A stretch of 64,000 bases of DNA from Pseudomonas sp. MYb327 (GCF_040438925.1 NZ_CP159258.1:2246001-2310000), one strand, 5' to 3'. Positions 9,099-18,330 are shown, counted from the stretch's first letter. Made by a program: numbers and translations. Notes: generated by a model not told the origin, from the letters alone.

Positions 9099-9866
9099 AT
9101 GTCCAAGACTCAGTTGTTCGACCTCGACGGCAAGATCGCTTTCGTCTCCGGCGCCAGCCGTGGCATCGGTGAAGCCATCGCCAAACTGCTGGCCCAGCAA
9201 GGCGCCCACGTCATCGTTTCCAGCCGCAAGCTTGAAGGCTGCCAGCACGTCGCCGACGCAATCATCGCCGCTGGCGGCAAAGCCACTGCCATCGCCTGCC
9301 ACATCGGTGAAATGGAACAGATCAGCCAGGTCTTCGCCGGCATCAAGGAACAGTTCGGTCGCCTGGACATTCTGGTCAACAACGCCGCCACTAACCCACA
9401 GTTCTGCAACGTGCTGGACACCGACCTCAGCGCCTTCCAGAAAACCGTCGACGTGAACATTCGCGGTTACTTCTTCATGTCGGTAGAAGCCGGCAAGCTG
9501 ATGCGCGAAAACGGTGGCGGCAGCATCATCAACGTCGCCTCGATCAATGGCGTTTCGCCGGGCATTTTCCAGGGCATCTACTCGGTGACTAAGGCCGCCG
9601 TGATCAACATGACCAAAGTATTTGCCAAGGAATGTGCGCAGTTCGGGATTCGCTGCAACGCGTTGCTGCCGGGTTTGACTGACACCAAATTTGCTTCGGC
9701 GCTGGTGAAAAATGAGGCGATTTTGAACACTGCATTGCAGCAGATTCCGTTAAAGCGGGTGGCGGATCCAAGTGAAATGGCGGGGGCGGTGCTGTACTTG
9801 GCGAGTGATGCTTCCAGTTATACGACTGGGGTTTCGTTGAATGTGGATGGTGGGTTCCTGTCCTGA
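9099..9866 (+). CDS. Short-chain dehydrogenase/reductase
   Basis: A 255-residue classical SDR. Cofactor motif SGASRGIGEA at about residues 18-27, NNAAT at 95-99, and the catalytic Ser (VASING) with Tyr161 and Lys165 (YSVTKAA). The C-terminal VDGGFLS is the usual end of classical SDRs. Paired with the upstream ACAD10/LvaA-like kinase gene, suggesting that both act on the same hydroxy/oxo acyl substrate. A strong hairpin follows the stop. Confidence 0.88.
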   Translation: MSKTQLFDLDGKIAFVSGASRGIGEAIAKLLAQQGAHVIVSSRKLEGCQHVADAIIAAGGKATAIACHIGEMEQISQVFAGIKEQFGRLDILVNNAATNPQFCNVLDTDLSAFQKTVDVNIRGYFFMSVEAGKLMRENGGGSIINVASINGVSPGIFQGIYSVTKAAVINMTKVFAKECAQFGIRCNALLPGLTDTKFASALVKNEAILNTALQQIPLKRVADPSEMAGAVLYLASDASSYTTGVSLNVDGGFLS

Positions 9867-9876
9867 TATCCCGATC

Positions 9877-9906
9877 AAGAAAGGCAGCCGATTGACTGCC
9901 TTTCTT
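9877..9906 (+). terminator. Rho-independent terminator after the kinase-SDR pair
   Basis: An 11-bp stem AAGAAAGGCAG / CTGCCTTTCTT with an 8-nt loop, followed by ATTTCT. It begins about 10 nt after the SDR stop codon. Confidence 0.8.
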
Positions 9907-10067
9907 ATTTCTGCTGACGCGGGCATGCCTGATGATTGATGTGAACATCTCCCACGTGGAGCGTTGGCCATTTCGAAATCGGTAACCCCCATCATATTTT
10001 AAAATTTGAGCTGCCAACCCATCGCCTGAGCGCCTTTGCCACTCGTTGATACAAGCAGCGTCCGACA

Positions 10068-12359
10068 TCATGCTGAGACTACGTCTACCAATATTTCTAG
10101 CTTTCTATCTACGTCTTCTAACTTTGCAACAGCACTAATTGTATGAACGCCAACATTCTCGTAAAGACTCAAATTAAATGCCAGCCCCCTACGATCCGTC
10201 GTAGTTTCGTACACATCTTCGCTCGTCCCTGGAACATAGAACGTCACTGGCACGCCAATCAAAGCTTGCCCGTCAAGAGTGGCTAACGCGACACGATAGG
10301 AAAAAGCAGTGCTGGTGTCAGTAAGGTTTTTTTCAGGAGGGAGCAAAAGTGGATTCCCACCAAAACTTTCAAACCTGAAATCAATCGACCTAATCAACCT
10401 AATGGTTGGAGTAACCAGCACAGCCGTTTCTGCCTCAGTAAAAACCTTTAGTTTGAATGCTCCTCTCTTACCCTCTGCGCCTGTAATCTCCCATTCATGG
10501 TTACTGATTGGCTCACGAAAAGGGGGCTTGCTAATCAGATCACCCGGTGAGAGCCCCGCGTCAGGTACCGCGTCCAAATTCAAACCGAGACCGGGCAACA
10601 AACTAGGAATTTTGTAGCCAAGAGTGAGTGTCATTGTGCCTCCTGAAGGGATATCAACTCCAGTCAATGGCATCTCAACACCATCCAACATCACCGTAGC
10701 CTCATCCGCCAGATTGGTAGACAGCAACCGACATGCCAGCGGCAATGACTGCTCCACTTGGGGAAAATCGATCAATAACTCAAACAAACCACTTTGGGTT
10801 CGTCCGCCAGTCACCGTCCATTTAAAACCACCCGACGGAAGCGGTTTCGCCTCACCCAGCTCCGGTTTATAGGTCATCCCTAATTCCGCCCCACTGCCTT
10901 TTTTTAAGGCAACATCTAACCCAATCAATGAGCTCCCAGGTTTGGGAATCAGTTCCACCTCATAGACGCCAGCTCGAAAGAAAATCAGCTCAGGTCGAGC
11001 CAAGTCGACTGGCTGTTCATTGATTGTGATTGATTGAATCTCATCAGTAGTGATCTTCGACAGTACCCGACTCGGGATGGTTAATGTCGTCGCCACATCG
11101 GCACAGACCACCTTCAGGCTGAACACGCTACTGACATTGCCACCGGTGACCTCCCACTTCAGCTGCAGACTGTCCGGGACTTTCTGAGGGGCATTCAGCT
11201 CTGGTTTATAGGTCATGCCCGGGTTGCCAGCTTCCTCCAGAGACACACTTAACCCACGCATCGATTCATTGAATGTAACCGTCAACTCGCGTTTTTCATT
11301 TCGAAAAAACACTGCACCAAAGTCTGAAATTTCAAAACCACCTACCTCTACTTTCGCAACTTCATCCTTCAGATCTGCTGAGAGCAAATGGCCAATGATT
11401 TCCCAATCCCGCTTGAGTTTCGAACAATGCACCTGCAATTTGAACAGACCGCTTTTGGCATTGACAGCTGAATCCAGTTCCCATGCCAACTCAGCGCCCT
11501 CCATTGAGCACTCGTCATTCAAATCCGGTTTGAAGGTTAGACCCAGTGCTTTGGCATCCGCTGAAATCAGTGAGACGGTTGACCCTTGGAGCAACAGGTT
11601 TTCATTTAACAACTTTAGTGGCAGTTTTATCCCGCGAGTGCAAACTACCCCGCGCTCAAGCACATCAGGTTCAGTCTTGTTGTTCACCTGCAACACCACA
11701 TCGTTACCCCACGGTGTCACGGCCAGGCATTTGACGTTGTAAACGTGCTCAGTGATGCCTGATTCGTAATACAGACTGGGAGCCACTACGCGTACCGGGT
11801 ACGTTCCGGCCGTGTTTTTTTTGAAGTCCAGGGACACCCTGCCATCGACTCCCGGTTTGGCCGGGCCGATGTTTTCGTTGTTGAGTTTCCATTGCACCTC
11901 GAACGGCATTGCCTCGCGGGTGTAGTAAGAGATTTCCCGTGCCGCTAACGTCGTGATTTCAGCAAGTTCGATGACCTGAAACTGCTCATCACCAGAGGGG
12001 TCGACAAACTCAAGTCGGTGATGCCCTAAAGAAACCGACGCAGCGAACTTGTAGTAAGGCGCCGTAAACTCGCTGCGCAGCCAAAAAAACAGTTCAAACG
12101 TCTGGATGGGAGCTTCGGCAGGCTTGCGGGGGCAATCGAACGTCCATGTCACGCCTGCTTGATCCTCAAGCGTTTGCGGCGTATTAACTGCTGGTAAGAT
12201 CGTGACCGGAAACGGTTGGTCAGGACTCTTTACTGACGTGAACTGTTGATTGATCCATGGGCTATCGTCGACCGCTTTCAACGTGAACGAGTGTTTAGCG
12301 CCGTGGCACATATACAGCGGTCCAGCAGCCTTTACTTCAGCACTACGATTACCTGCCAT
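10068..12359 (-). CDS. Large repeat protein with Ig-like C-terminal domain, unrecognised
   Basis: About 763 residues from the ATG giving MAGNRSAEV, chosen because GGGAG lies 9 nt upstream; the frame is open to an earlier ATG at 12512 that has no good ribosome site. No signal peptide. The middle holds about four diverged units of roughly 100-115 residues, each with a LTFKPDL / GMTYKPELN / GMTYKPELG type motif, then W-x-(V/L/I)-TGG, then GLFKLQV-like and LLSADLKDEV-like strands. The last 75 residues look like a bacterial Ig (Big_1-like) domain (GVPVTFYVPG, TTDRRGLAFN, VGVHTISAVA). It may be a surface or effector-like beta protein. Function unknown. More A/T-rich than neighbours. Confidence 0.7.
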   Translation of the reverse strand: MAGNRSAEVKAAGPLYMCHGAKHSFTLKAVDDSPWINQQFTSVKSPDQPFPVTILPAVNTPQTLEDQAGVTWTFDCPRKPAEAPIQTFELFFWLRSEFTAPYYKFAASVSLGHHRLEFVDPSGDEQFQVIELAEITTLAAREISYYTREAMPFEVQWKLNNENIGPAKPGVDGRVSLDFKKNTAGTYPVRVVAPSLYYESGITEHVYNVKCLAVTPWGNDVVLQVNNKTEPDVLERGVVCTRGIKLPLKLLNENLLLQGSTVSLISADAKALGLTFKPDLNDECSMEGAELAWELDSAVNAKSGLFKLQVHCSKLKRDWEIIGHLLSADLKDEVAKVEVGGFEISDFGAVFFRNEKRELTVTFNESMRGLSVSLEEAGNPGMTYKPELNAPQKVPDSLQLKWEVTGGNVSSVFSLKVVCADVATTLTIPSRVLSKITTDEIQSITINEQPVDLARPELIFFRAGVYEVELIPKPGSSLIGLDVALKKGSGAELGMTYKPELGEAKPLPSGGFKWTVTGGRTQSGLFELLIDFPQVEQSLPLACRLLSTNLADEATVMLDGVEMPLTGVDIPSGGTMTLTLGYKIPSLLPGLGLNLDAVPDAGLSPGDLISKPPFREPISNHEWEITGAEGKRGAFKLKVFTEAETAVLVTPTIRLIRSIDFRFESFGGNPLLLPPEKNLTDTSTAFSYRVALATLDGQALIGVPVTFYVPGTSEDVYETTTDRRGLAFNLSLYENVGVHTISAVAKLEDVDRKLEILVDVVSA

Positions 12360-12518
12360 TGCGACATTCTCCCGATCCATTTGAGCGGAGTTGAAAACAT
12401 TTGTGTTTTCACTATGTGAGAAATGTCGGGTAGCGCCTACTGTCAGAAATGACAGAGCAATAGAACGGTCGGCGATAAAGACCGGTTGATTAATAACGGA
12501 GTCAAAGTCCATTTATAA

Positions 12519-12549
12519 CAAAGCCGCCCTAACCCACAGAGCGGCTTTG
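12519..12549 (-). terminator. Hairpin between the lipoprotein and repeat-protein genes
   Basis: CAAAGCCGC and GCGGCTTTG form a perfect 9-bp stem with a 13-nt loop, followed on the minus strand by TTATAAAT. It probably ends the lipoprotein transcript. It sits only 6 nt before the longest possible start of the repeat-protein gene, which favours the later start chosen for that gene. Confidence 0.65.
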
Positions 12550-12599
12550 CCAAGGGTGATCTACGTTGTCGTAACGACTTGAGGAAGCAGCCACCCGAA

Positions 12600-12824
12600 C
12601 TACTGAGTAACACAGCGCGTCGTTGTAGTGACTCGTGTCACCTCGCCGTTTTCTGCCCTCACATCACCCATGACATCGGTTTTATCCATTGTCTGGCAAT
12701 TGGTTTCCGGTGGTGGTGGCGGAGCTAAGGGAGGTGGTGGTGGCGGACTGGAGCAGCCACCGAGAATCACAGCGCAGAATACGAGTGAGATTGGTGCTAA
12801 AACGCGTTTCCCAAGACTTTTCAT
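12600..12824 (-). CDS. Small proline-rich lipoprotein
   Basis: A 74-residue protein with a lipoprotein signal peptide: a charged start (MKSLGKR), a hydrophobic core and the lipobox ILGGC, so cysteine 24 is expected to be lipidated. It is followed by two polyproline runs (SSPPPPPP and APPPPPPE) and a short polar tail with two cysteines (ETNC and TTRC) that could form a disulfide. Probably anchored in the outer membrane. Function unknown; the polyproline linker suggests a spacer across the periplasm. Confidence 0.75.
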   Translation of the reverse strand: MKSLGKRVLAPISLVFCAVILGGCSSPPPPPPLAPPPPPETNCQTMDKTDVMGDVRAENGEVTRVTTTTRCVTQ

Positions 12825-12967
12825 AGGTTGACCCGCGATAAATGATGTACACCTTTTTGTGACAACAAAACACCGCCGAAAAGTTCACGGGGTGGTCGCA
12901 AAAAAATCACTTTTGTACATTTATATCGCGCAAAACAGTGATTCAGACGTAGATAACCTGGCAATTC

Positions 12968-13219
12968 CTACACAACCGGGTCCGGGCGCTGCAGACTGTT
13001 GCTCTCCAATTCATAGCGCAACTCTTCTATCAGCGCGGCCACCGATTCCGGGGTTTGCAGCATGGACAGGTTCAATCCGCTGACCACCAGGTCGACTTGC
13101 CCGGACAGTGGATGGTAGAGCTTGATCGTCAACGAGTGATCGCCGGTGATATTGCACTCACAGGCCAAGGGCGAAAACGTCCGCTCCAGCTGAGTTCTCA
13201 GTTGCGACAAATGGATCAT
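12968..13219 (-). CDS. DUF1652-type protein
   Basis: An 83-residue cytoplasmic protein from the ATG giving MIHLSQLR; a TTG seven codons upstream is an alternative start. It has the pattern I associate with the Pseudomonas DUF1652 family: an N-terminal LRTQLERTFSPLACECNI, a SGQVDLVVSGL strand and a C-terminal LIEELRYELE helix. The function of this family is unknown to me. It stands alone between the lipoprotein and PAS-LuxR genes. No strong ribosome-binding site is visible. Confidence 0.75.
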   Translation of the reverse strand: MIHLSQLRTQLERTFSPLACECNITGDHSLTIKLYHPLSGQVDLVVSGLNLSMLQTPESVAALIEELRYELESNSLQRPDPVV

Positions 13220-13403
13220 TGCGGTTGGCCCGCGCGGCAAGGGGATACGGCGATGATGTAAGCGGCGTGCATGGCTGTTCCTTTAACAACTTCAATAGGC
13301 ATGCGAACGATCCGAAGATACTTTTTCGTACGCTTCCAGATTGGAGGCTGGGCTTCCCTGCCAGAACATCAATTTGCACCAAGGGACTTAGTGCATTTGC
13401 ACC

Positions 13404-14900
13404 TTACCTTTGACCTTTGGGCGGCCATGCGCCAGAGAACAACCCGCGCTCCCGGGCCCAGACAATTGCCCCGCTGCGACTGTGCACATCGAGTTTGGAA
13501 TACACCGTTGCCACATGATTACGGACGGTGTTCGGTGCCAGTTTAAGGCGTGCGGCAATTTCCTTGTCGGCCAAGCCTTCGCAGATCAATTCCAGCACAT
13601 CGCGCTCACGAGCCGTCAGCTCGGTAAAGGACACGCTGGGCAGTTGCGGCGAGTTGACGTTCTTCACGTTGGCGAGCTTTTCAATCAGTGTGCGACTGAA
13701 CCAAGAAGCATCCTTCATCACCTCTTCAATCGCCGCCACCAGTTCCAGCTCTGTGCGTTTGCGTTCGGTGATGTCCATTAACACCAGCAAAAAACACCGA
13801 TTGTCCTGGATGTTTACGGTGTCCGCCGACACCGCGCATTCGATCAATTCGGCGCCTTTCTTGCGGACTTGAACGTCAATGCGATCCAGCCTTCCGGCTT
13901 TCTCCAGTGCGGCGAAAAGTTTTGCTCGTTCGCCCTTGTCATGAATGAAGTCGATTTGCGCAATGCTCTTGCCCAGAACTTCCTCACTCGAATATCCCAG
14001 TGTTTCGAGGAATGCCTCGTTCACATCCCAAACCACTTGGTCAGCAGCACTGCACACCAGAATCGGTACCGGCGTCAGCCGAAAGGCTTTGGCGAAACGT
14101 TCTTCGCTCTGGCGCAGGGCAAGTTCGGCCTTGTGTCGGGGTTCCATGTCCACGAAAGAAAACAGCATGCAGGCTTCTTCGTTTAGCTCCAGCGTCTGAC
14201 CGGCGACGATGACCTGTTTGCTACTGCCGTCGGGTAATGCCAGTTGCGCCTGCATCTGCGGGATGGTCGTGCCTTCGCGCAATCGCTGTTTGGCCAGATC
14301 TTTGTTTTCAGCCTGGTCCAGTACGTCCAGTTCATAGGTTGAGGCGCCGATTACTTGATCACGGGCATAACCGGTCATTTCGAGGAAGCCGGGATTGACC
14401 TTGATGTAGCGCAAATCACTGAGGCGGCAGATCACCGCTGGCGCCGGGTTGGCGGCAAACGTTTTCTCGAAGCGCTGCTCAGCGCTGGCCCACTCGGTGA
14501 CATCGGCCATGATCAGCACCAACGACTCCGGCTCACCGTGGTTATCGGTCACCACCAGGCTGCGCACGCGGTGAACCCAGGTGTGTTCTTCGTCATGGGC
14601 CGGGGTCAATTGAACCAACACATCACTGAAGGTCTCGCCGCGGCTGACGCGGGTGATTGGATAATTGTCGGGGGTTACCAAGTGATTATTGCGATAGCGC
14701 AAGGCGAAGCGTTTGGCGTACTCCTTGGCATTGGCCCCTAATTCGCCGATCCGCTCGATGCCGTGCATGGTCAGCGCGGCGTCATTGGCCCAGACAATCG
14801 TCTGATCAAGCTCCAGCAGAATCACTCCGTCGGACAAACCAGTGATGATCTGTTGCAACTGACGACGGCTGGTGTCGGTGGTCAGGGCGTCCTGGTTCAT
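13404..14900 (-). CDS. PAS-PAS-PAS-LuxR-type transcriptional regulator
   Basis: A 498-residue cytoplasmic regulator. Three PAS domains in tandem (about 15-135, 140-260 and 265-385); the second and third show clear PAS signatures (VNPGFLEMTGY, VNEAFLETLGY), and the third ends in the PAC tail DITERKRTE. After a helical linker comes a LuxR/GerE helix-turn-helix (about 430-490) with LTARERDVLELICEGLADKEIAARL. No receiver or kinase domain, so it probably senses a ligand or redox state directly through PAS. GGAG 6 nt before the start. It stands alone; targets are unknown. Confidence 0.88.
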   Translation of the reverse strand: MNQDALTTDTSRRQLQQIITGLSDGVILLELDQTIVWANDAALTMHGIERIGELGANAKEYAKRFALRYRNNHLVTPDNYPITRVSRGETFSDVLVQLTPAHDEEHTWVHRVRSLVVTDNHGEPESLVLIMADVTEWASAEQRFEKTFAANPAPAVICRLSDLRYIKVNPGFLEMTGYARDQVIGASTYELDVLDQAENKDLAKQRLREGTTIPQMQAQLALPDGSSKQVIVAGQTLELNEEACMLFSFVDMEPRHKAELALRQSEERFAKAFRLTPVPILVCSAADQVVWDVNEAFLETLGYSSEEVLGKSIAQIDFIHDKGERAKLFAALEKAGRLDRIDVQVRKKGAELIECAVSADTVNIQDNRCFLLVLMDITERKRTELELVAAIEEVMKDASWFSRTLIEKLANVKNVNSPQLPSVSFTELTARERDVLELICEGLADKEIAARLKLAPNTVRNHVATVYSKLDVHSRSGAIVWARERGLFSGAWPPKGQR

Positions 14901-14989
14901 TGCGTCTCCACACGTGCGATGGAGCTTGTATGCCCCTGTGAAGAGTACGACCGCAGTGGTTCATGAACGTGCAGCTGGATGCAATTACT

Positions 14990-15023
14990 GTAGGAGCTGG
15001 CGCAGGCTGCGGCAGCTCCTACA
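14990..15023. repeat. REP palindrome, GTAGGAGCTG type
   Basis: Inverted repeat TGTAGGAGCTG ... CAGCTCCTACA with a GC-rich centre, between two same-strand genes. One of about ten members of this REP family in the window. Confidence 0.75.
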
Positions 15024-15039
15024 GGTTGGGTTGCAGTCT

Positions 15040-16323
15040 TCAGGCCGCCATTTTGCCACTGGCAATCGCCGCCGATGCCGCCAGCATTGCCCGCAGCAGA
15101 ACTGCACATCCGGCCGCCAGATCATCCGGCGCGGCGTTTTCGATTTCGTTGTGGCTGATGCCGCCTTCGCAGGGTACGAAGATCATCCCGGCCGGGCCGA
15201 GTTCGGCCAGGAAGATCGCGTCGTGCCCTGCTCCACTGACGATGTCCATGTGCGATAGACCCAAGCCTTGCGCCGCACCACGTACCGCTTCAATGCAGCC
15301 CTTGTCGAAGTACAGCGGCGGGAAGTCGGCGGTGGGTGTCAGTTCAAAAGTCAGGCCGTGTTCTTCACAGGTGGTTTCGATGACTTCGCGGACTTCAGCG
15401 ATCATCGAGTTCAGTCGCGCCGGCTCCAGATGACGGAAGTCCAGGGTCATGCGCACTTCGCCGGGAATGACATTGCGTGAACCGGGATAGGCTTGCAGGC
15501 AACCGACAGTGCCGCAAGCGTGGGGTTGATGGCCAAGGGCGGCGCGGTTGACCGCACCGACGATCACCGAGGCGCCAACCAGGGCGTCTTTGCGCAGATG
15601 CATCGGCGTCGGACCGGCGTGGGCTTCGACGCCACGCAGTTTCAGGTCGAACCATTTCTGGCCGAGAGCGCCCATGACGACGCCGATGGTTTTGCGTTCG
15701 TCTTCGAGAATCGGCCCTTGCTCGATGTGCGCTTCGAAATAGGCCCCAACGGCGTGACCGCTGACCTTGCGCGGGCCGGCATAGCCAATGGCATTCAGGG
15801 CTTCACCGACGGTCACGCCCTCGGCATCGGCTTTGGCCAGGGTTTCTTCCAGGGTGAATTTTTCCGCGAACACGCCGGAACCCATCATGCACGGGGCGAA
15901 ACGCGAACCTTCTTCGTTGGTCCAGACCACCACTTCCAGCGGGGCTTCGGTTTCCACACCTAGATCATTCAGGGTACGCAGCACCTCAACCCCGGCGAGT
16001 ACGCCAAAACAGCCGTCGAACTTGCCGCCGGTGGGTTGTGTGTCGATGTGACTGCCGGTCATTACCGGTGGCAGGTTCGGATTGCGACCGGGGCGCCGGG
16101 CGAAGATGTTGCCGACGGCGTCGATGCTGACGGTGCAACCTGCCTCTTCGCACCAATTGACAAAGGTGTCGCGGGCCTGACGGTCGAGGTCGGTCAGGGC
16201 CAGGCGACAAACACCACCCTTGACCGTGGCGCCGAGCTTGGCCAACTCCATGAGCGACTGCCACAGGCGATCGCGATTGATGTGCTGATGGGTGGATTGC
16301 AGAACGTCTACGGCCGCGTTCAT
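15040..16323 (-). CDS. N-carbamoyl-beta-alanine amidohydrolase (beta-ureidopropionase type)
   Basis: A 427-residue zinc-dependent amidohydrolase of the M20/hydantoinase-carbamoylase group. It should remove the carbamoyl group from N-carbamoyl-beta-alanine, the third step of reductive uracil breakdown. Metal-binding motifs: GSHIDTQPTGGKFDG (His and bridging Asp), TNEEGSRF (Glu pair), EAHIEQGP and GAGHDAIF with a C-terminal His (GGISHNE). An ideal GAGGAG lies before the ATG. It lies downstream of the NCS1 permease on the same strand, opposite dihydropyrimidinase and PreT/PreA. That context selects the pyrimidine role over a D/L-carbamoylase role. Confidence 0.88.
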   Translation of the reverse strand: MNAAVDVLQSTHQHINRDRLWQSLMELAKLGATVKGGVCRLALTDLDRQARDTFVNWCEEAGCTVSIDAVGNIFARRPGRNPNLPPVMTGSHIDTQPTGGKFDGCFGVLAGVEVLRTLNDLGVETEAPLEVVVWTNEEGSRFAPCMMGSGVFAEKFTLEETLAKADAEGVTVGEALNAIGYAGPRKVSGHAVGAYFEAHIEQGPILEDERKTIGVVMGALGQKWFDLKLRGVEAHAGPTPMHLRKDALVGASVIVGAVNRAALGHQPHACGTVGCLQAYPGSRNVIPGEVRMTLDFRHLEPARLNSMIAEVREVIETTCEEHGLTFELTPTADFPPLYFDKGCIEAVRGAAQGLGLSHMDIVSGAGHDAIFLAELGPAGMIFVPCEGGISHNEIENAAPDDLAAGCAVLLRAMLAASAAIASGKMAA

Positions 16324-16387
16324 GGTGATCTCCTCAGGCTGTTCTTATGGTTTCATCAGGCAATTCGGTGGTGTGTTTGAGGCCGCC

Positions 16388-16452
16388 ATCGCTGGCAAGC
16401 CTCCTACAGGTTGTGTGAACACCTGTAGGAACTGGCTTGAACGCGATGAGGC
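16388..16452. repeat. REP doublet
   Basis: Two inverted REP units (GCTGGCAAGCCTCCTACAGG and CCTGTAGGAACTGGCTTG) flanking a short CACAC spacer, between the permease and amidohydrolase genes. The first unit lacks the AG of the consensus AGCTCC. Confidence 0.7.
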
Positions 16453-16458
16453 CCATCC

Positions 16459-17943
16459 TCACACCGCAGATTTCGCGACGGATGGACTGGGCCGCATCGC
16501 GCACAACCCGTAATAAATCACCCCGCCCAGCGCCGAACCGGTAAACCAGCCGTAGCTGTAGAACCAGCTGAAGGCATCGCTGCCCAGGGACAGCAGCGTC
16601 AACAGCACCGGCACGCCAAACGCGAGAAAACCGTTCCAGTTCCACGCCGGATACACGTCATCGCGATAGAGTCCGGCAAGGTCCAGTTGCTGTTTCTTGA
16701 TCAGGAAATAGTCCACCACCATGATCCCGGCGATCGGCCCCAACAGGCTGGAGTAGCCCAGCAACCAGTTGGAATAGACGGTTTCCAGGCTAACGTCTGA
16801 AACGATCAGGCCGAGTTTTTTCAGCAACTCATGAGCCATTAGCGCCAGTCCGACAAACCCGGTAAGCATTACTGCTTTGGTCCGGTTGATCACCTTGGGC
16901 GCGATATTCTGGAAGTCATTGGTCGGCGAGACGATGTTGGCCGCGGTGTTGGTCGAAAGCGTGGCGATAATGATCAGCGCCATCGCCAGTGCCACCCAGA
17001 CCGGGCTCTGGATATGGCCGATCAGGGTCACAGGATCGGACACCGTCACCCCCACCAGTTTCACCGAGGCGGCGGTCATCACCACGCCAAGGGAGGCAAA
17101 CAGGAACATAGTCAGCGGCAGGCCGATGATCTGCCCGACAATCTGGTCTTTCTGGCTTTTCGCGTAGCGGCTGAAGTCCGGGATGTTCAGGGACAGCGTG
17201 GCCCAAAAGCCCACCATCGCGGTCAGTCCGGCGGCGAAATAACTGGCTACGCCCGCGCCTTCGGGACGTTTGGCCGGGATCGCCAGCAGTTCAGTCATCG
17301 ACACGTTGGGCATGGCCCATACCAGCAGACCTGCGCCCACAAGCACCAACAGCGGTGCCGAAAGGGTCTCCAGCCATTTGATCGACTCGGCGCCGCGAAT
17401 CACCACCCACAGGTTCAGTGCCCAGAACACCATGAAACCGATGACTTCACCGGTGCCACCGAGGGATTTCCAGCCTTCGAACACCGAGCCCAGGAACAGA
17501 TGAATCGCCAACCCGCCGAACATCGTTTGTATGCCGAACCAGCCGCACGCCACCAGGGCGCGGATCAGACACGGGATGTTGGAACCGAGCACGCCGAATG
17601 ACGAGCGCAGCAGTACCGGAAACGGAATGCCGTACTTGGTGCCGGGGAAGGCGTTGAGCGTCAACGGGATCAACACGATGATATTGGCAAAAAGAATCGC
17701 CAGCAGCGCTTCGCCGACGCTCAAGCCGAAATACGCAGTCAACACCCCACCGAGGGTGTAGGTCGGCACGCAAATCGCCATGCCGACCCATAGCGCGGTG
17801 ATGTGCCATTTATTCCAGGTTCGTTCGCGCACCTTGGTAGGCGCGATGTCGTGGTTATATCGGGGACTGTCGAGGACGTCGCTGCCGGCTTCCAGCTCAA
17901 ACAAGCCGTCGCGCTCGGTCACTTGCGATCTGATCTGTTGCAT
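16459..17943 (-). CDS. NCS1-family nucleobase permease (uracil/allantoin/hydantoin type)
   Basis: A 494-residue inner-membrane transporter with about twelve hydrophobic helices, cation-coupled. The NCS1 signature region reads NKWHITALWVGMAICVPTYT followed by GTKYGIPFPVLLRSSFGVLG, and a later TNTAANIVSPTNDFQN occurs in allantoin/uracil/hydantoin carriers. GGAG lies before the ATG. It is the first gene of the leftward arm of the pyrimidine locus, with the amidohydrolase behind it, so uracil, thymine or dihydropyrimidines are the likely substrates. Confidence 0.9.
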   Translation of the reverse strand: MQQIRSQVTERDGLFELEAGSDVLDSPRYNHDIAPTKVRERTWNKWHITALWVGMAICVPTYTLGGVLTAYFGLSVGEALLAILFANIIVLIPLTLNAFPGTKYGIPFPVLLRSSFGVLGSNIPCLIRALVACGWFGIQTMFGGLAIHLFLGSVFEGWKSLGGTGEVIGFMVFWALNLWVVIRGAESIKWLETLSAPLLVLVGAGLLVWAMPNVSMTELLAIPAKRPEGAGVASYFAAGLTAMVGFWATLSLNIPDFSRYAKSQKDQIVGQIIGLPLTMFLFASLGVVMTAASVKLVGVTVSDPVTLIGHIQSPVWVALAMALIIIATLSTNTAANIVSPTNDFQNIAPKVINRTKAVMLTGFVGLALMAHELLKKLGLIVSDVSLETVYSNWLLGYSSLLGPIAGIMVVDYFLIKKQQLDLAGLYRDDVYPAWNWNGFLAFGVPVLLTLLSLGSDAFSWFYSYGWFTGSALGGVIYYGLCAMRPSPSVAKSAV

Positions 17944-18057
17944 GGCCGCTCCACTGTTCTTTGAATTATTTTTTGCTCATCGGGGGTCTGGCGACATCAA
18001 TAAACGTGCCGGGCGCCCCGCTTGCGCATCGGGCAGTTCCATAACCATTCTGTAACT

Positions 18058-18075
18058 AACTGATGTTTATCAGTT
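18058..18075. promoter_or_regulatory. Candidate operator, 18-bp inverted repeat
   Basis: AACTGAT-gttt-ATCAGTT: perfect 7-bp arms, 4-bp spacer, about 115 bp upstream of the permease start. The size and symmetry suit a TetR-type dimer, but it does not match the E. coli RutR consensus (TTGACCAnnTGGTCAA) that I remember. Confidence 0.45.
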
Positions 18076-18316
18076 TTATTGTTTCAACTATTTAGTCCCC
18101 GGTTACTTGTCATGCCACTCAGGCCGAATGCCAGCCAAGTTGTCCGAACTGTCAGGACTCAATCTGGTGCACTGATCTTTTTTTCAAAGTTGCGCATCAA
18201 CCATAGACCATCCTCAAACGGCTGATTTCACATAAGAAATCTTGACCATATTTAGATCCTGTCAAGTGCGTCAAAATGGGGAGAGGGCTCACCATTTTGG
18301 TGAATTTTCTATTAAG

Positions 18317-18330
18317 TTGATATATATCAA
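18317..18330. promoter_or_regulatory. 14-bp perfect palindrome
   Basis: TTGATATATATCAA, self-complementary, in the A/T-rich half of the divergent region. Could be an operator or simply part of an A/T-rich promoter. Confidence 0.3.
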
